Origin: a virus
IMG/VR virus record: IMGVR_UViG_3300032093_000578
Location: 1-30,755 of that record
Reading direction: 5' to 3' (one strand)
Length of the DNA stretch: 30,755 nt
A model generated the notes under the pieces. It searched no databases and was not told where the DNA came from. It worked only from the letters and a program-made list of their open reading frames with translations. Position numbers and translations under genes: made by a program. Positions within the stretch are counted from its first letter, which is position 1. Each line of letters begins with the position of its first letter. Positions 1 through 5,722 of the stretch are shown here, in pieces.

Positions 1-1078
1 CGTCCATTGCTTGACGCTCGTTGTAGAGGTGACGACCATTCCATCGGGGATAGAGACCAGTATCAGGGTGTCTATCACTTTCTTCCTGTCCGTCGAATGG
101 GGCGTCAGAGTAGGGCCAGAGGGTGACCCACTTGTCGGGGTCCTCGTCAGATTCGAGAAGGGCTGGCATTGCTAGGTAGGTCCAAGGGACCAAGCCACCT
201 GGGTACCTATCAGGGTTACGTAATTCTTTGTAGAGGTCTACCGCTGAGACGCGGGTGCCGATGACGACCAACTTACCTGTCGGGTTGAGACGGGAGCGTA
301 CGTCCTGGGTCAGCCACTTGATCTGTCGCTCAAAGTCGTTAGCGTTCGACAAGGTAACGGCGTCATCTATCAGAATCATATCGGCACGCTTGCCGTAGAT
401 CTGACCGCCAATACCGACCGCTTCTAGGTTCGGGTCCTTTTCAGAAGACTCACGGAGTTCTTCTCCGAAGGTGACGCGGGTAGCCTGCCAGGAGGCAGTC
501 TTGGTATTGAAGCCGACGCCTGCGGCGTAGGCCTGCTGGAGTTCCTCATACATCGGATGGGTCAAGCGCTGCTTGATAGCGTAGAGGAAGTCAGCCGCTA
601 GGCGCTGAGTCTGGGAAACTATCAGGACCCTGAAGTTCGGGTTGTTGACGATCTTGTAGGTTACGTAGTCAACGGTGATGGTGATGGACTTAGCGTGGTT
701 GGGCGGGATATTCAGGAGGATGCGGTTATTAGCGGTACCCCGCTCAAAGCGCATACTAGGATGAAGCCAGCCTGGGTCTCGTCCTTCTATGACGTCGACC
801 AAGTTCTTCTGGTGGTCAAAGGTCTCAGTCTTGAGAAACCTCTTACGCCAGGTTACGAAGTCGAGGTCTGCGACCTCTGCCTCTGAGAAGTTCTTAGAGA
901 TCGCGCCAAGGCGCGTCCTATCTGATAGGGATTTGAACTTAGGGTCAGAACGGCGGTAGTACTCGTAGGTCTTGATGGACTTGCCTGCGACTGCGCAGGC
1001 CTGCTCTACCGTCATCCCCTCGGTAATACATTCGAGGATGACTTTCTTTGCTAGTTCTGCTGATTGTTTATCGCCCAT
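1..1078 (-). CDS. Terminase large subunit (C-terminus beyond window)
   Basis: This is the ATPase that drives DNA into the prohead; its C-terminal nuclease domain should lie left of the window. About 359 codons are present from an ATG at 1078, preceded by AGGAAG five bases upstream. The N-terminus looks like a small helix-turn-helix. It is followed by a Walker A variant (NIPPNHAKS, the PPxHxKS form usual in phage terminases), a Walker B (MILIDDAV) and a downstream GTR motif (VVIGTRVSAVDLY). The reading frame is open to base 1, so the gene is cut by the window edge and is not a pseudogene. It is the first gene leftward of the 1079-1857 control region, so it probably opens the late operon, which would continue at the right edge on a circular map. 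Family assignment rests on motifs and is firm. Confidence 0.93.
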   Translation of the reverse strand, partial: MGDKQSAELAKKVILECITEGMTVEQACAVAGKSIKTYEYYRRSDPKFKSLSDRTRLGAISKNFSEAEVADLDFVTWRKRFLKTETFDHQKNLVDVIEGRDPGWLHPSMRFERGTANNRILLNIPPNHAKSITITVDYVTYKIVNNPNFRVLIVSQTQRLAADFLYAIKQRLTHPMYEELQQAYAAGVGFNTKTASWQATRVTFGEELRESSEKDPNLEAVGIGGQIYGKRADMILIDDAVTLSNANDFERQIKWLTQDVRSRLNPTGKLVVIGTRVSAVDLYKELRNPDRYPGGLVPWTYLAMPALLESDEDPDKWVTLWPYSDAPFDGQEESDRHPDTGLYPRWNGRHLYNERQAMD

Positions 1079-1170
1079 AAGATCTTCCTAGTAGGTAGTA
1101 GGCTAGTGATAGTCCTCTCCCTACTAAAAGCGGTGCGAAGCAACGCACTGCGCCCTGGCGGGCTTGTGCT

Positions 1171-1325
1171 CCCTCGCCGTCGTTGCGACGAGCGAGGGGT
1201 AAATCCACTTCTTTCCTAGGGCCGCGTAGTTCCACGCAGCGGCCCCTGTACGGGGAGTGAACCTAGTGCGGTCCGTTTCACTCCCCTACTATATATAAGG
1301 CGGGAAAAATGGTCGATTTCCCGCC
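1171..1325. repeat. Run of tandem inverted repeats
   Basis: Four perfect or near-perfect inverted repeats lie end to end. They are 1171-1198 (7 + 5 bp with one bulged A), 1219-1245 (GGGCCGC / GCGGCCC), 1252-1286 (GGGGAGTGAA / TTCACTCCCC, 15-base loop) and 1299-1325 (GGCGGGAAA / TTTCCCGCC, 9-base loop). Smaller ones flank them (1096-1126, 1133-1148, 1405-1418). None is followed by a T tract in either direction, so they are not obvious intrinsic terminators. They may be protein-binding sites or single-strand structures linked to replication, late transcription or packaging. Confidence 0.7.
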
Positions 1326-1485
1326 GATGTGATGTATTTCACTAAAAGTTTACCGATCAATGTGTATGAATCGGACATATTGGGGCGACCCACAATAACA
1401 TAGATGCGCTTTAGCGCAGATATTTATTTGGGGAGTTACAGGTCAGGCGTCGCACCCTTTAGCAACGGGGGGTACTTCCGCGAGG

Positions 1486-1530
1486 TTGTCCACAGGTTTT
1501 TCCACAGCCTGTGGATATTGCTGTGGATAA
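1486..1530. promoter_or_regulatory. DnaA-box cluster, four boxes in a 12-bp dyad
   Basis: Four nine-base DnaA boxes start at 1486 (TTGTCCACA), 1498 (TTTTCCACA), 1510 (TGTGGATAT) and 1522 (TGTGGATAA). The first two read forward and the last two reverse. Spacing is exactly 12 bases throughout, and both pairs share one dyad centre at 1508. TTATCCACA and TTGTCCACA are the classical bacterial and high-GC actinobacterial consensus forms, so two boxes are perfect and two carry differences in the first three bases. AT-rich DNA lies just to the left. The boxes are directly seen; binding by host DnaA is inferred. Confidence 0.85.
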
Positions 1531-1597
1531 CTTGGGTTATTGATTCAGTTGGGGCTGTCTGTCCCTTCGGCATCCCTGGGCCATCCATCCCCAAACC

Positions 1598-1767
1598 GAT
1601 CTCATCTAATAACTGTCCCGCTGTGCTGTGCTGATCTCTTCCCTGGCCCGCTGATCTCTTTGGCGCTGTCGATCTCGCGGGCCTTGCTGATCCGCTGGCC
1701 TACGATCCGCCGCGCTATCCCTGGCCCGTCGATTCATCCAGGGCCGACACGCTGGCCCGCTGGCCCG
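1598..1767. repeat. GATC/GGCCC-rich degenerate array
   Basis: GATC occurs at 1598, 1633, 1653, 1671, 1689 and 1704, the last five separated by 15-20 bases. CTGATCTCTT is repeated exactly at 1631 and 1651, and CTGGCCCG occurs four times (1643, 1721, 1752, 1760). The units are too degenerate for true iterons but are not random-looking. GATC is also common in the adjacent early genes, so part of the signal may be general composition. Confidence 0.4.
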
Positions 1768-1776
1768 TCTTTGCTG

Positions 1777-1806
1777 TTGACGATATAGGGGATAAGGCCC
1801 TAGACT
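1777..1806 (+). promoter_or_regulatory. Sigma70-like promoter of the rightward early operon
   Basis: A -35 box TTGACG (1777-1782, 5/6 to consensus) and a -10 box TAGACT (1801-1806, 4/6) are separated by 18 bases. They lie 51 bases before the first early gene, giving a short leader. It is the best -35/-10 pair I found in this intergenic region. There is no experimental support. Confidence 0.55.
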
Positions 1807-1857
1807 CTTTCACTAGATGGATCTAATAGGGATCCACGTAACGGGAAGGGACAAGTA

Positions 1858-2217
1858 ATGCGTACCAAAGAGGAGAAAGCCACTTTCATCAAAGATCTAC
1901 GGGCCGCCGCTGACGCTATGGCTGCTAGTGGCGTAGTGCCGCCTAGTACACTGACAGATTACTATTCACTAAGAAACTGTTTCACGATCCTTTCACAGCG
2001 ATTAGACGCCACGCATTGCGCTGGCTTTCACGCGTGGCGAGACGCTGGCCGCATAGTGCGGAAAGGGTCTAAGGGAATCGCTATCCTGGTCCCGATAGGC
2101 GCTAAGGATGATGAAGGCCCTATGCGCTGGTCCTGGCGCTACGTGTTCGACATATCCGACACTGATCCGATTACGTCAGACAGCCCGACACTCCTAAGGG
2201 ATCTAGTCAGCGCGTAG
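1858..2217 (+). CDS. Stand-alone ArdC N-terminal (ssDNA-binding) domain protein
   Basis: The 119-residue product matches the N-terminal domain of ArdC antirestriction proteins. The diagnostic stretch is residues 57-74 (GFHAWRDAGRIVRKGSKG), followed by ILVP and a YVFDISDTDP segment. In ArdC this domain binds single-stranded DNA and is fused to a metallopeptidase domain, which is absent here. It is the first gene after the early promoter, with GGAAGG upstream of its ATG in a leader also found at two later genes. A role in protecting incoming or replicating DNA is plausible, but the protease-linked antirestriction function cannot be assumed. Confidence 0.8.
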   Translation: MRTKEEKATFIKDLRAAADAMAASGVVPPSTLTDYYSLRNCFTILSQRLDATHCAGFHAWRDAGRIVRKGSKGIAILVPIGAKDDEGPMRWSWRYVFDISDTDPITSDSPTLLRDLVSA

Positions 2218-2224
2218 CCTTTGC

Positions 2225-2260
2225 CTATCCTTCTAGGGTAGTAGTACTCTAGGAGGGTAG
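2225..2260 (+). promoter_or_regulatory. Conserved long hairpin, copy 1
   Basis: A 16-base-pair stem with three G-U pairs and a GTAG tetraloop fills the gap after the ArdC-N gene. A second copy at 2954-2991 keeps the same stem through compensatory changes. No T tract follows on either strand, so a simple intrinsic terminator is unlikely. An RNA processing site, mRNA-stabilising element or protein-binding site is more likely. Confidence 0.8.
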
Positions 2261-2305
2261 AGAGGGGCTAACCGGCCACTCTTACCTAATCGGAAGGGAT
2301 AAGTA

Positions 2306-2947
2306 ATGACTACAGCAACAGAAACACGCACAGACATAACAGCAACAGTGAGAGGGGACGCGCTACGGGACGCGCTGGCCGCGTCTTTGGCCTTTGCTGA
2401 TAATAGTACGCTGGCAACTGCTGGCGTAATGTTTCAGATCAAAGGCCCTAGCGTGATCCTGGCGGCTACAGATCGCTACCGGCTTATAGAGATCTCAGTG
2501 CCTATCGTGGCCGCTGTAGGTGACGCAATGGAGGAGATGGCCCGCATATCTTACGACGATGCTAAGACCCTGCTGGCCACGCTGAAGGCGGCAAAGTTGA
2601 GAGGGTACAGCGTGAATCTAACAGTGGAGGGCCACTCTCTCAGCGTGAGCGTATTAGGCGCGTCTCAGATCATCAGCCTAGATCCATCAGTGGCAGGGAG
2701 GGCGATTCCTTACGTCCATCTCTTCCCTATGTTTCTAGCAGACGTAGAGGATGGCGTCCCTTCGCCTTATGTGAATCTGAATCCGGCCTACCTCTCAGAC
2801 TTTGCCAAAGTAGCGGGCAAGGGTAATCCGATTACGCTGAGATTCAGCGGGGACGGCAAAGTAATCTCAGTGGAATCGGTAGCGTCTAAGTGTAATGATC
2901 TCTACACGTGGCGCGGCCTACTTATGCCGGTACGTGTCGCGTCTTGA
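2306..2947 (+). CDS. dnaN: DnaN-like DNA polymerase sliding clamp, two-domain form
   Basis: The 213-residue protein resembles the bacterial DNA polymerase III beta clamp. Residues 54-60 (ATDRYRL) match the strongly conserved beta-clamp motif. Near the end VNLNPAYL and LLMPVR (205-210) match the last domain and its C-terminus. Bacterial beta clamps have about 370 residues and three domains; this one has room for two. It would tether the polymerase, presumably host Pol III since no phage polymerase is seen. The start follows GGAAGGGATAAGTA and lies downstream of hairpin copy 1. Homology is confident; the oligomeric state is inference. Confidence 0.85.
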   Translation: MTTATETRTDITATVRGDALRDALAASLAFADNSTLATAGVMFQIKGPSVILAATDRYRLIEISVPIVAAVGDAMEEMARISYDDAKTLLATLKAAKLRGYSVNLTVEGHSLSVSVLGASQIISLDPSVAGRAIPYVHLFPMFLADVEDGVPSPYVNLNPAYLSDFAKVAGKGNPITLRFSGDGKVISVESVASKCNDLYTWRGLLMPVRVAS

Positions 2948-2953
2948 TCCTTG

Positions 2954-2991
2954 CCCGTCCTTCTAGGGTAGTGATACCCTAGAGGGGCGGG
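2954..2991 (+). promoter_or_regulatory. Conserved long hairpin, copy 2
   Basis: A 17-base-pair stem closed by a GTGA (GNRA-type) loop, in the gap after the clamp gene. Compared with copy 1, two base pairs have changed on both sides (A-T to G-C at 2957/2988, T-A to C-G at 2956/2989). Other differences toggle between Watson-Crick and G-U pairs. GAGGGGCYAA follows both copies. There is no T tract. Confidence 0.8.
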
Positions 2992-3037
2992 GAGGGGCCA
3001 AAGGATGGCCTTCTCTACTAGATGGAAGGGATACGTA

Positions 3038-3259
3038 ATGAGCAAAGAGATAACAGTGGCGCGATTCTTTGAGGGGATCACGCTACCCGATGGGAGCGCT
3101 CTCTATGGGCCTAATGCTGAGCGTCTAGGCTATGCGGAAGATGGCGCTAGGCTGATCGACAGCCTGGGCCGCTTTGGATATTGGCCACACTTTGGCGGCG
3201 GCTGGATCTGTTACACGTGTGGCGCTCTATGTTGCTGTAACGATGGGGAGGAGGGCTAG
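3038..3259 (+). CDS. Small conserved-leader early protein, cysteine-rich tail
   Basis: I do not recognise this 73-residue protein. An in-frame ATG at 3005 exists. I chose 3038 because it is preceded by GGAAGGGATACGTA, the same leader seen before the clamp and ArdC-N genes. The C-terminus has a cysteine cluster (CYTCGALCCCNDGEEG) that could bind a metal. It ends two bases before the LPD29 gene. Confidence 0.7.
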   Translation: MSKEITVARFFEGITLPDGSALYGPNAERLGYAEDGARLIDSLGRFGYWPHFGGGWICYTCGALCCCNDGEEG

Positions 3260-3261
3260 AG

Positions 3262-3798
3262 ATGGAAAGGAATTATCTAACCTGCGCCGACACTGCTAAA
3301 TTACTACGTGCGGCCCTAAAAAATGCTTTCCCTGGCGTAAAATTCAGCGTCAGATCCGACACCTACAGCGGCGGCGCGTCGATTCGCGTGAGATGGACAG
3401 ACGGGCCTTATGAGAAAGACGTGGACGCTATCGCACAGCGTTACGCTGGCGCTACCTTCGACGGGTCTATAGATCTAAAGGAATACCATACGGACCTAGT
3501 TCACTTTGAGGGAGAGGAAATGCCGCGCCTAGTGCGCTTTGGATCCGATTTCGTTTTCACAGATCGGGACCTATCGCCAGACTATGAGGCACTCCTATCG
3601 GTAGAGGCCCAGAAGATCATCGACAGCAACAGGACCACAGCGGGCCGCGTCTTTGATCCTAAGGGAAATAACACCGACAGCGGTAACGATTACTTAGCGA
3701 GTCAATGGGGAGTAATTATGTCCCCCTGGGGCTACGGCCCTAGCGTGATCCGCTTTCTCTCTCACCATATCCCCGCGCCTAGTAAGGTCAGATCGTGA
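3262..3798 (+). CDS. LPD29-domain protein (polyvalent-protein associated)
   Basis: The 178-residue product matches the large polyvalent protein-associated domain 29. The N-terminal half carries the characteristic order TAKLLRAALKNAFPGVKFSV, then SGGASIRVRWTDGP, then AGATFDGSIDLKEY. Such domains are usually parts of very large multi-domain proteins of phages and conjugative elements that travel with the DNA. Here it is free-standing and sits near a free-standing ArdC-N domain, another common polyvalent component. Its biochemical activity is unknown. It overlaps the next gene by four bases (GTGA). Confidence 0.75.
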   Translation: MERNYLTCADTAKLLRAALKNAFPGVKFSVRSDTYSGGASIRVRWTDGPYEKDVDAIAQRYAGATFDGSIDLKEYHTDLVHFEGEEMPRLVRFGSDFVFTDRDLSPDYEALLSVEAQKIIDSNRTTAGRVFDPKGNNTDSGNDYLASQWGVIMSPWGYGPSVIRFLSHHIPAPSKVRS

Positions 3799-3962
3799 GA
3801 CTTACAAAGAGGGGCGAGAGAGTCTTTCTGCTGGGGCTGGCTGTAATGCTGGCCCTGGCACTGCTGGGGATCTACAAGGCCGCGATCTCTGTCCATTGGA
3901 CGGGAGGGGGCTACTGTGTCGGATCTTTTACTCAATGCTACGAGGAGGAGGGCGAGAAGTGA
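3795..3962 (+). CDS. Small single-span membrane protein
   Basis: A 55-residue product starting at the GTG that overlaps the LPD29 stop codon. The N-terminus is basic (MRLTKRGERV). A hydrophobic segment of about 20 residues follows (FLLGLAVMLALALLGIY), then a short tail with two cysteines and an acidic end. The type is common in actinophage early regions; function unknown. It overlaps the next gene by four bases, so translation is probably coupled. Confidence 0.7.
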   Translation: MRLTKRGERVFLLGLAVMLALALLGIYKAAISVHWTGGGYCVGSFTQCYEEEGEK

Positions 3963-4084
3963 AGAAATATCTCATCACATTAGAGGTGGAAAGCAACACC
4001 GATCCGAGAGGGTGGATGTTTGCCGACACTCTAGTAATTGAGGAAGAATATAAGGTCATCAAGATAGAGGAGGGCAAGAAATGA
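3959..4084 (+). CDS. 41-residue hypothetical protein
   Basis: The product starts MKKYLITLEVES and is charged and beta-rich in appearance. I chose the GTG at 3959 because AGGAGG lies upstream and the start overlaps the previous stop. An upstream in-frame ATG at 3896 would run through the membrane-protein gene. Its opening resembles the 4176 gene (MKKYHLKMVF), so the two may be short paralogues. Function unknown. Confidence 0.6.
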   Translation: MKKYLITLEVESNTDPRGWMFADTLVIEEEYKVIKIEEGKK

Positions 4085-4179
4085 AGGAGTGGCTTCTAGA
4101 TAGGCAAGAATCAGACGATGGGGCAGGATTCTGTGACTTCTGTTCCGGATGTTCTCTATGTGCGGAGGTGGGAGAGTGA
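4081..4179 (+). CDS. 32-residue cysteine-rich mini-protein
   Basis: Starts at an ATG overlapping the previous stop (ATGA) and ends by overlapping the next GTG. It contains four evenly spaced cysteines (CDFCSGCSLC, a CxxCxxCxxC run), a pattern that usually binds zinc or an iron-sulfur cluster. Too short for a family call. Support is the gapless overlap pattern and similar neighbours. Confidence 0.5.
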   Translation: MKEWLLDRQESDDGAGFCDFCSGCSLCAEVGE

Positions 4180-4340
4180 AGAAGTATCATCTAAAAATGG
4201 TCTTTCACTATGAGATAGTGACGGACGATATAGAAAGAACGCTAAACGAAATGGAGTTCCCGACCTTTCCCGACTTGATAGAAGATTATCAAGTTGAGTT
4301 TCTCGATAACCTCAACCACTACGGGGAGGTGGGAGAGTGA
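4176..4340 (+). CDS. 54-residue hypothetical protein
   Basis: Begins MKKYHLKMVFHYEIVTDD; acidic and amphipathic, no cysteine in the chosen form. The GTG at 4176 is preferred over an in-frame upstream ATG at 4149, since GGAGGTGGGAGA precedes it and it overlaps the previous stop. Function unknown. Confidence 0.6.
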   Translation: MKKYHLKMVFHYEIVTDDIERTLNEMEFPTFPDLIEDYQVEFLDNLNHYGEVGE

Positions 4341-4441
4341 GCGAGTGCTTTATCTGTGGCGATCCTGCCACCTTTATCAAGGAGGAAGGCGTTCACTTTA
4401 TGTGCCGTCAATGTATCCACGACGGAAAGGATCTAGAGTGA
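4337..4441 (+). CDS. 34-residue zinc-ribbon mini-protein
   Basis: Starts at a GTG overlapping the previous stop. The product has CFIC near the start and CRQC near the end (two CxxC knuckles about 18 residues apart), which fits one zinc ribbon. GGAGGTGGGAGA precedes the start. No family recognised. Confidence 0.6.
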   Translation: MSECFICGDPATFIKEEGVHFMCRQCIHDGKDLE

Positions 4442-4506
4442 GCGTCATATGCGGAGACTGTCTCTATCCTTTGAGCGTGTGCGGATGTAGAAAGGGATCG
4501 AGATGA
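4438..4506 (+). CDS. 22-residue cysteine mini-ORF
   Basis: Starts at a GTG overlapping the previous stop and ends overlapping the next ATG. It encodes CGDC and CGC motifs with a basic end. Very short; it could be a translation-coupling leader or a real metal-binding peptide. Kept because it continues the strict stop/start overlap chain. Confidence 0.35.
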   Translation: MSVICGDCLYPLSVCGCRKGSR

Positions 4507-4589
4507 GTAGTGATTTACTTAGTCAAGTCTTGTCGGATGTCGGGCGTGTCGCCGTTCAGAGTGGATCACTTTATGATATGGGGGATTAG
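4503..4589 (+). CDS. 28-residue mini-ORF
   Basis: Begins MSSDLLSQVLSDVGRVAV, starting within the previous stop context (ATGA). No cysteines and no recognisable motif. A 45-base gap follows before the next gene. Low confidence that it is a functional protein. Confidence 0.35.
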   Translation: MSSDLLSQVLSDVGRVAVQSGSLYDMGD

Positions 4590-4634
4590 CCCGTTTGATA
4601 TACTGATCCCAATGAACCCAAGAAAGGGGGCTAT

Positions 4635-4907
4635 ATGAAGCGCACCATAAAGATACCGCCACGCTTCTATCAAGACCACAAGGCTAGAGACTGTGGTCAG
4701 AGTGGGGTCGTAGTCAAGAGGACTAAGACCTATGTAATAGTGGAACTCGATCAGGAGGCGTGGGACGATCTCTATTCCGATGCCGACTATTACGGGGCAG
4801 ACAATAGCGACGGGTGGTTTGACGATAGTGGGATGAGAGGGATCATCTCTAGTGCTAGGGCTACCCTTAGAGTGATGAGAGAACATCTAGAGAAGGAGGG
4901 AAAGTGA
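4635..4907 (+). CDS. 90-residue hypothetical protein
   Basis: Begins MKRTIKIPPRFYQDHKARDC, with an acidic middle rich in Asp and Tyr (about residues 40-66) and a helical charged C-terminus. AAAGGGGG precedes the ATG. Frame and codon use match the operon. No family recognised. Confidence 0.7.
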   Translation: MKRTIKIPPRFYQDHKARDCGQSGVVVKRTKTYVIVELDQEAWDDLYSDADYYGADNSDGWFDDSGMRGIISSARATLRVMREHLEKEGK

Positions 4908-5143
4908 TGAGCGTGTGCGCCTGTGTCTGTGGTTGTAACTATGATTTGGAAGGCTACGCACCTAATGAAGAAGTGTGCGGTGCGTGTCTGAGCGTGTGTC
5001 GTGAGGAAGTGAAGGAGGGAGAGAAGGTGAAGAACTATAAATGTACAGACTGCCACAAGTTTTACAATATAGATAAAGGGACTTACGATGAGGAGTGGGG
5101 TTTTCATTGTATTTACTGTGGAGGATTAGAGGAACTGTTGTGA
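4904..5143 (+). CDS. Cysteine-rich double zinc-ribbon protein
   Basis: The 79-residue product has two cysteine blocks. Residues 5-32 hold CACVCGC and CGACLSVC; residues 47-72 hold CTDC and CIYC. That fits two small zinc ribbons. Translation may start at GTG 4904 or ATG 4907, both just after AAGGAGG. An internal GTG (5029), preceded by GGAGGGAGAGAAG, could give the second ribbon alone. Function unknown. Confidence 0.65.
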   Translation: MMSVCACVCGCNYDLEGYAPNEEVCGACLSVCREEVKEGEKVKNYKCTDCHKFYNIDKGTYDEEWGFHCIYCGGLEELL

Positions 5144-5310
5144 GGTGTAGCCATATCGACGATTTCGAGGAGGACACCGACTACATCTGCGTTGAGTGGT
5201 GGGGTGAGGAAGGGTGCGACTTTCGAGGTGAGGTCGTAGCAAAAGGATGTAGCGGGTCGTGGTATATCACCTGCCCGAAGTGTAAGAAGGAGACGATCAA
5301 TGAGATGTAG
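5140..5310 (+). CDS. 56-residue zinc-ribbon mini-protein
   Basis: Begins MRCSHIDDFEEDTDYIC and ends with a CPKC knuckle; five cysteines in all and two adjacent tryptophans. I chose the GTG at 5140, which overlaps the previous stop, over an upstream in-frame ATG at 5095. It overlaps the next gene by 11 bases. Function unknown. Confidence 0.6.
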   Translation: MRCSHIDDFEEDTDYICVEWWGEEGCDFRGEVVAKGCSGSWYITCPKCKKETINEM

Positions 5311-5410
5311 CGTCTGTTATGGGAAAGGTTACTACCTCACCACCAACGGGGAGGAGTGGGAGTGGTCGAGGTGCGATTGCTTCTTAGAGAAGGAGGGAGA
5401 AGGCAAGTGA
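5300..5410 (+). CDS. 36-residue cysteine mini-protein
   Basis: Begins MRCSVCYGKGYYL and contains CSVC then CDC near the end, with a charged tail. CSVCYGKG resembles one half of a DnaJ-type zinc knuckle (CxxCxGxG). The same MRCS opening occurs in the preceding gene. The start overlaps the previous coding end. Confidence 0.55.
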   Translation: MRCSVCYGKGYYLTTNGEEWEWSRCDCFLEKEGEGK

Positions 5411-5613
5411 GTTACAAGTGCGGTGCGTGTGGTGGGTCATACTCTCACCGAACGCTAACGCCTCACGCGTATATCTGTGAGGAGGAGGGAGGGGGAACTA
5501 TCGTCCCTCACTCTACGATCAAGCCGAAGATCAAACTGAAATGGATAATGACTCCTTACGGAGGGACATTCGTGAGGGACTTAGAGGCAGAGATGGAGGA
5601 AGAAGATGCGTAA
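5407..5613 (+). CDS. 68-residue protein with N-terminal CxxC
   Basis: Begins MSYKCGACGGSYSHRTL, a CxxC knuckle followed by a His and a later Cys, then a Pro/Lys-rich middle and an acidic end. GTG 5407 overlaps the previous stop, and AAGGAGGGAGAAGG lies upstream. Function unknown. Confidence 0.6.
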   Translation: MSYKCGACGGSYSHRTLTPHAYICEEEGGGTIVPHSTIKPKIKLKWIMTPYGGTFVRDLEAEMEEEDA

Positions 5614-5722
5614 GGTAGTAATCGAAGTGAGGGGAGGGGTGGCTTGGGTAACTGAGCGACCCGATGATGTAGTGGTGGAGGTTATCGACCACGACTTAGA
5701 CAGAAGGGAAGTCAATGTCTAG
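5606..5722 (+). CDS. 38-residue hypothetical protein
   Basis: Begins MRKVVIEVRGGVAWVTERP, beta-strand-like and rich in valine. GGAGGAAGAAG precedes the ATG, which lies within the end of the previous gene; its own end overlaps the next start. A size and composition common in actinophage early regions; function unknown. Confidence 0.6.
   Translation: MRKVVIEVRGGVAWVTERPDDVVVEVIDHDLDRREVNV

Larger units (their letters stand above)
1079..1857. other. Gene-free control region, candidate replication origin
   Basis: About 780 bases separate the leftward terminase from the rightward early operon. Two reading frames here (from 1404 and 1540) have low-complexity translations, no ribosome binding site and lie across the DnaA boxes, so I do not call them genes. 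From left to right the region holds a run of hairpins (1096-1325), a TATATATA tract (1290-1297), an AT-rich stretch (about 1326-1435), four DnaA boxes (1486-1530), a GATC/GGCCC-rich degenerate array (1598-1767) and a promoter (1777-1806). A divergent intergenic region with DnaA boxes beside a sliding clamp gene is what an origin would look like. Function is inferred. Confidence 0.65.

Noticed and set aside
695-886. Plus-strand frame inside the terminase gene
   Set aside because: Antisense to clear terminase coding sequence and without protein-like features.
1404-1788. Two plus-strand reading frames over the DnaA-box region
   Set aside because: No ribosome binding site, Pro/Ser-rich unlikely translations, and they overlap each other, the DnaA boxes and the GATC array.
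2225-2991. The two long intergenic hairpins as intrinsic terminators
   Set aside because: Neither is followed by a T tract on either strand, and genes of the same operon continue directly after each.
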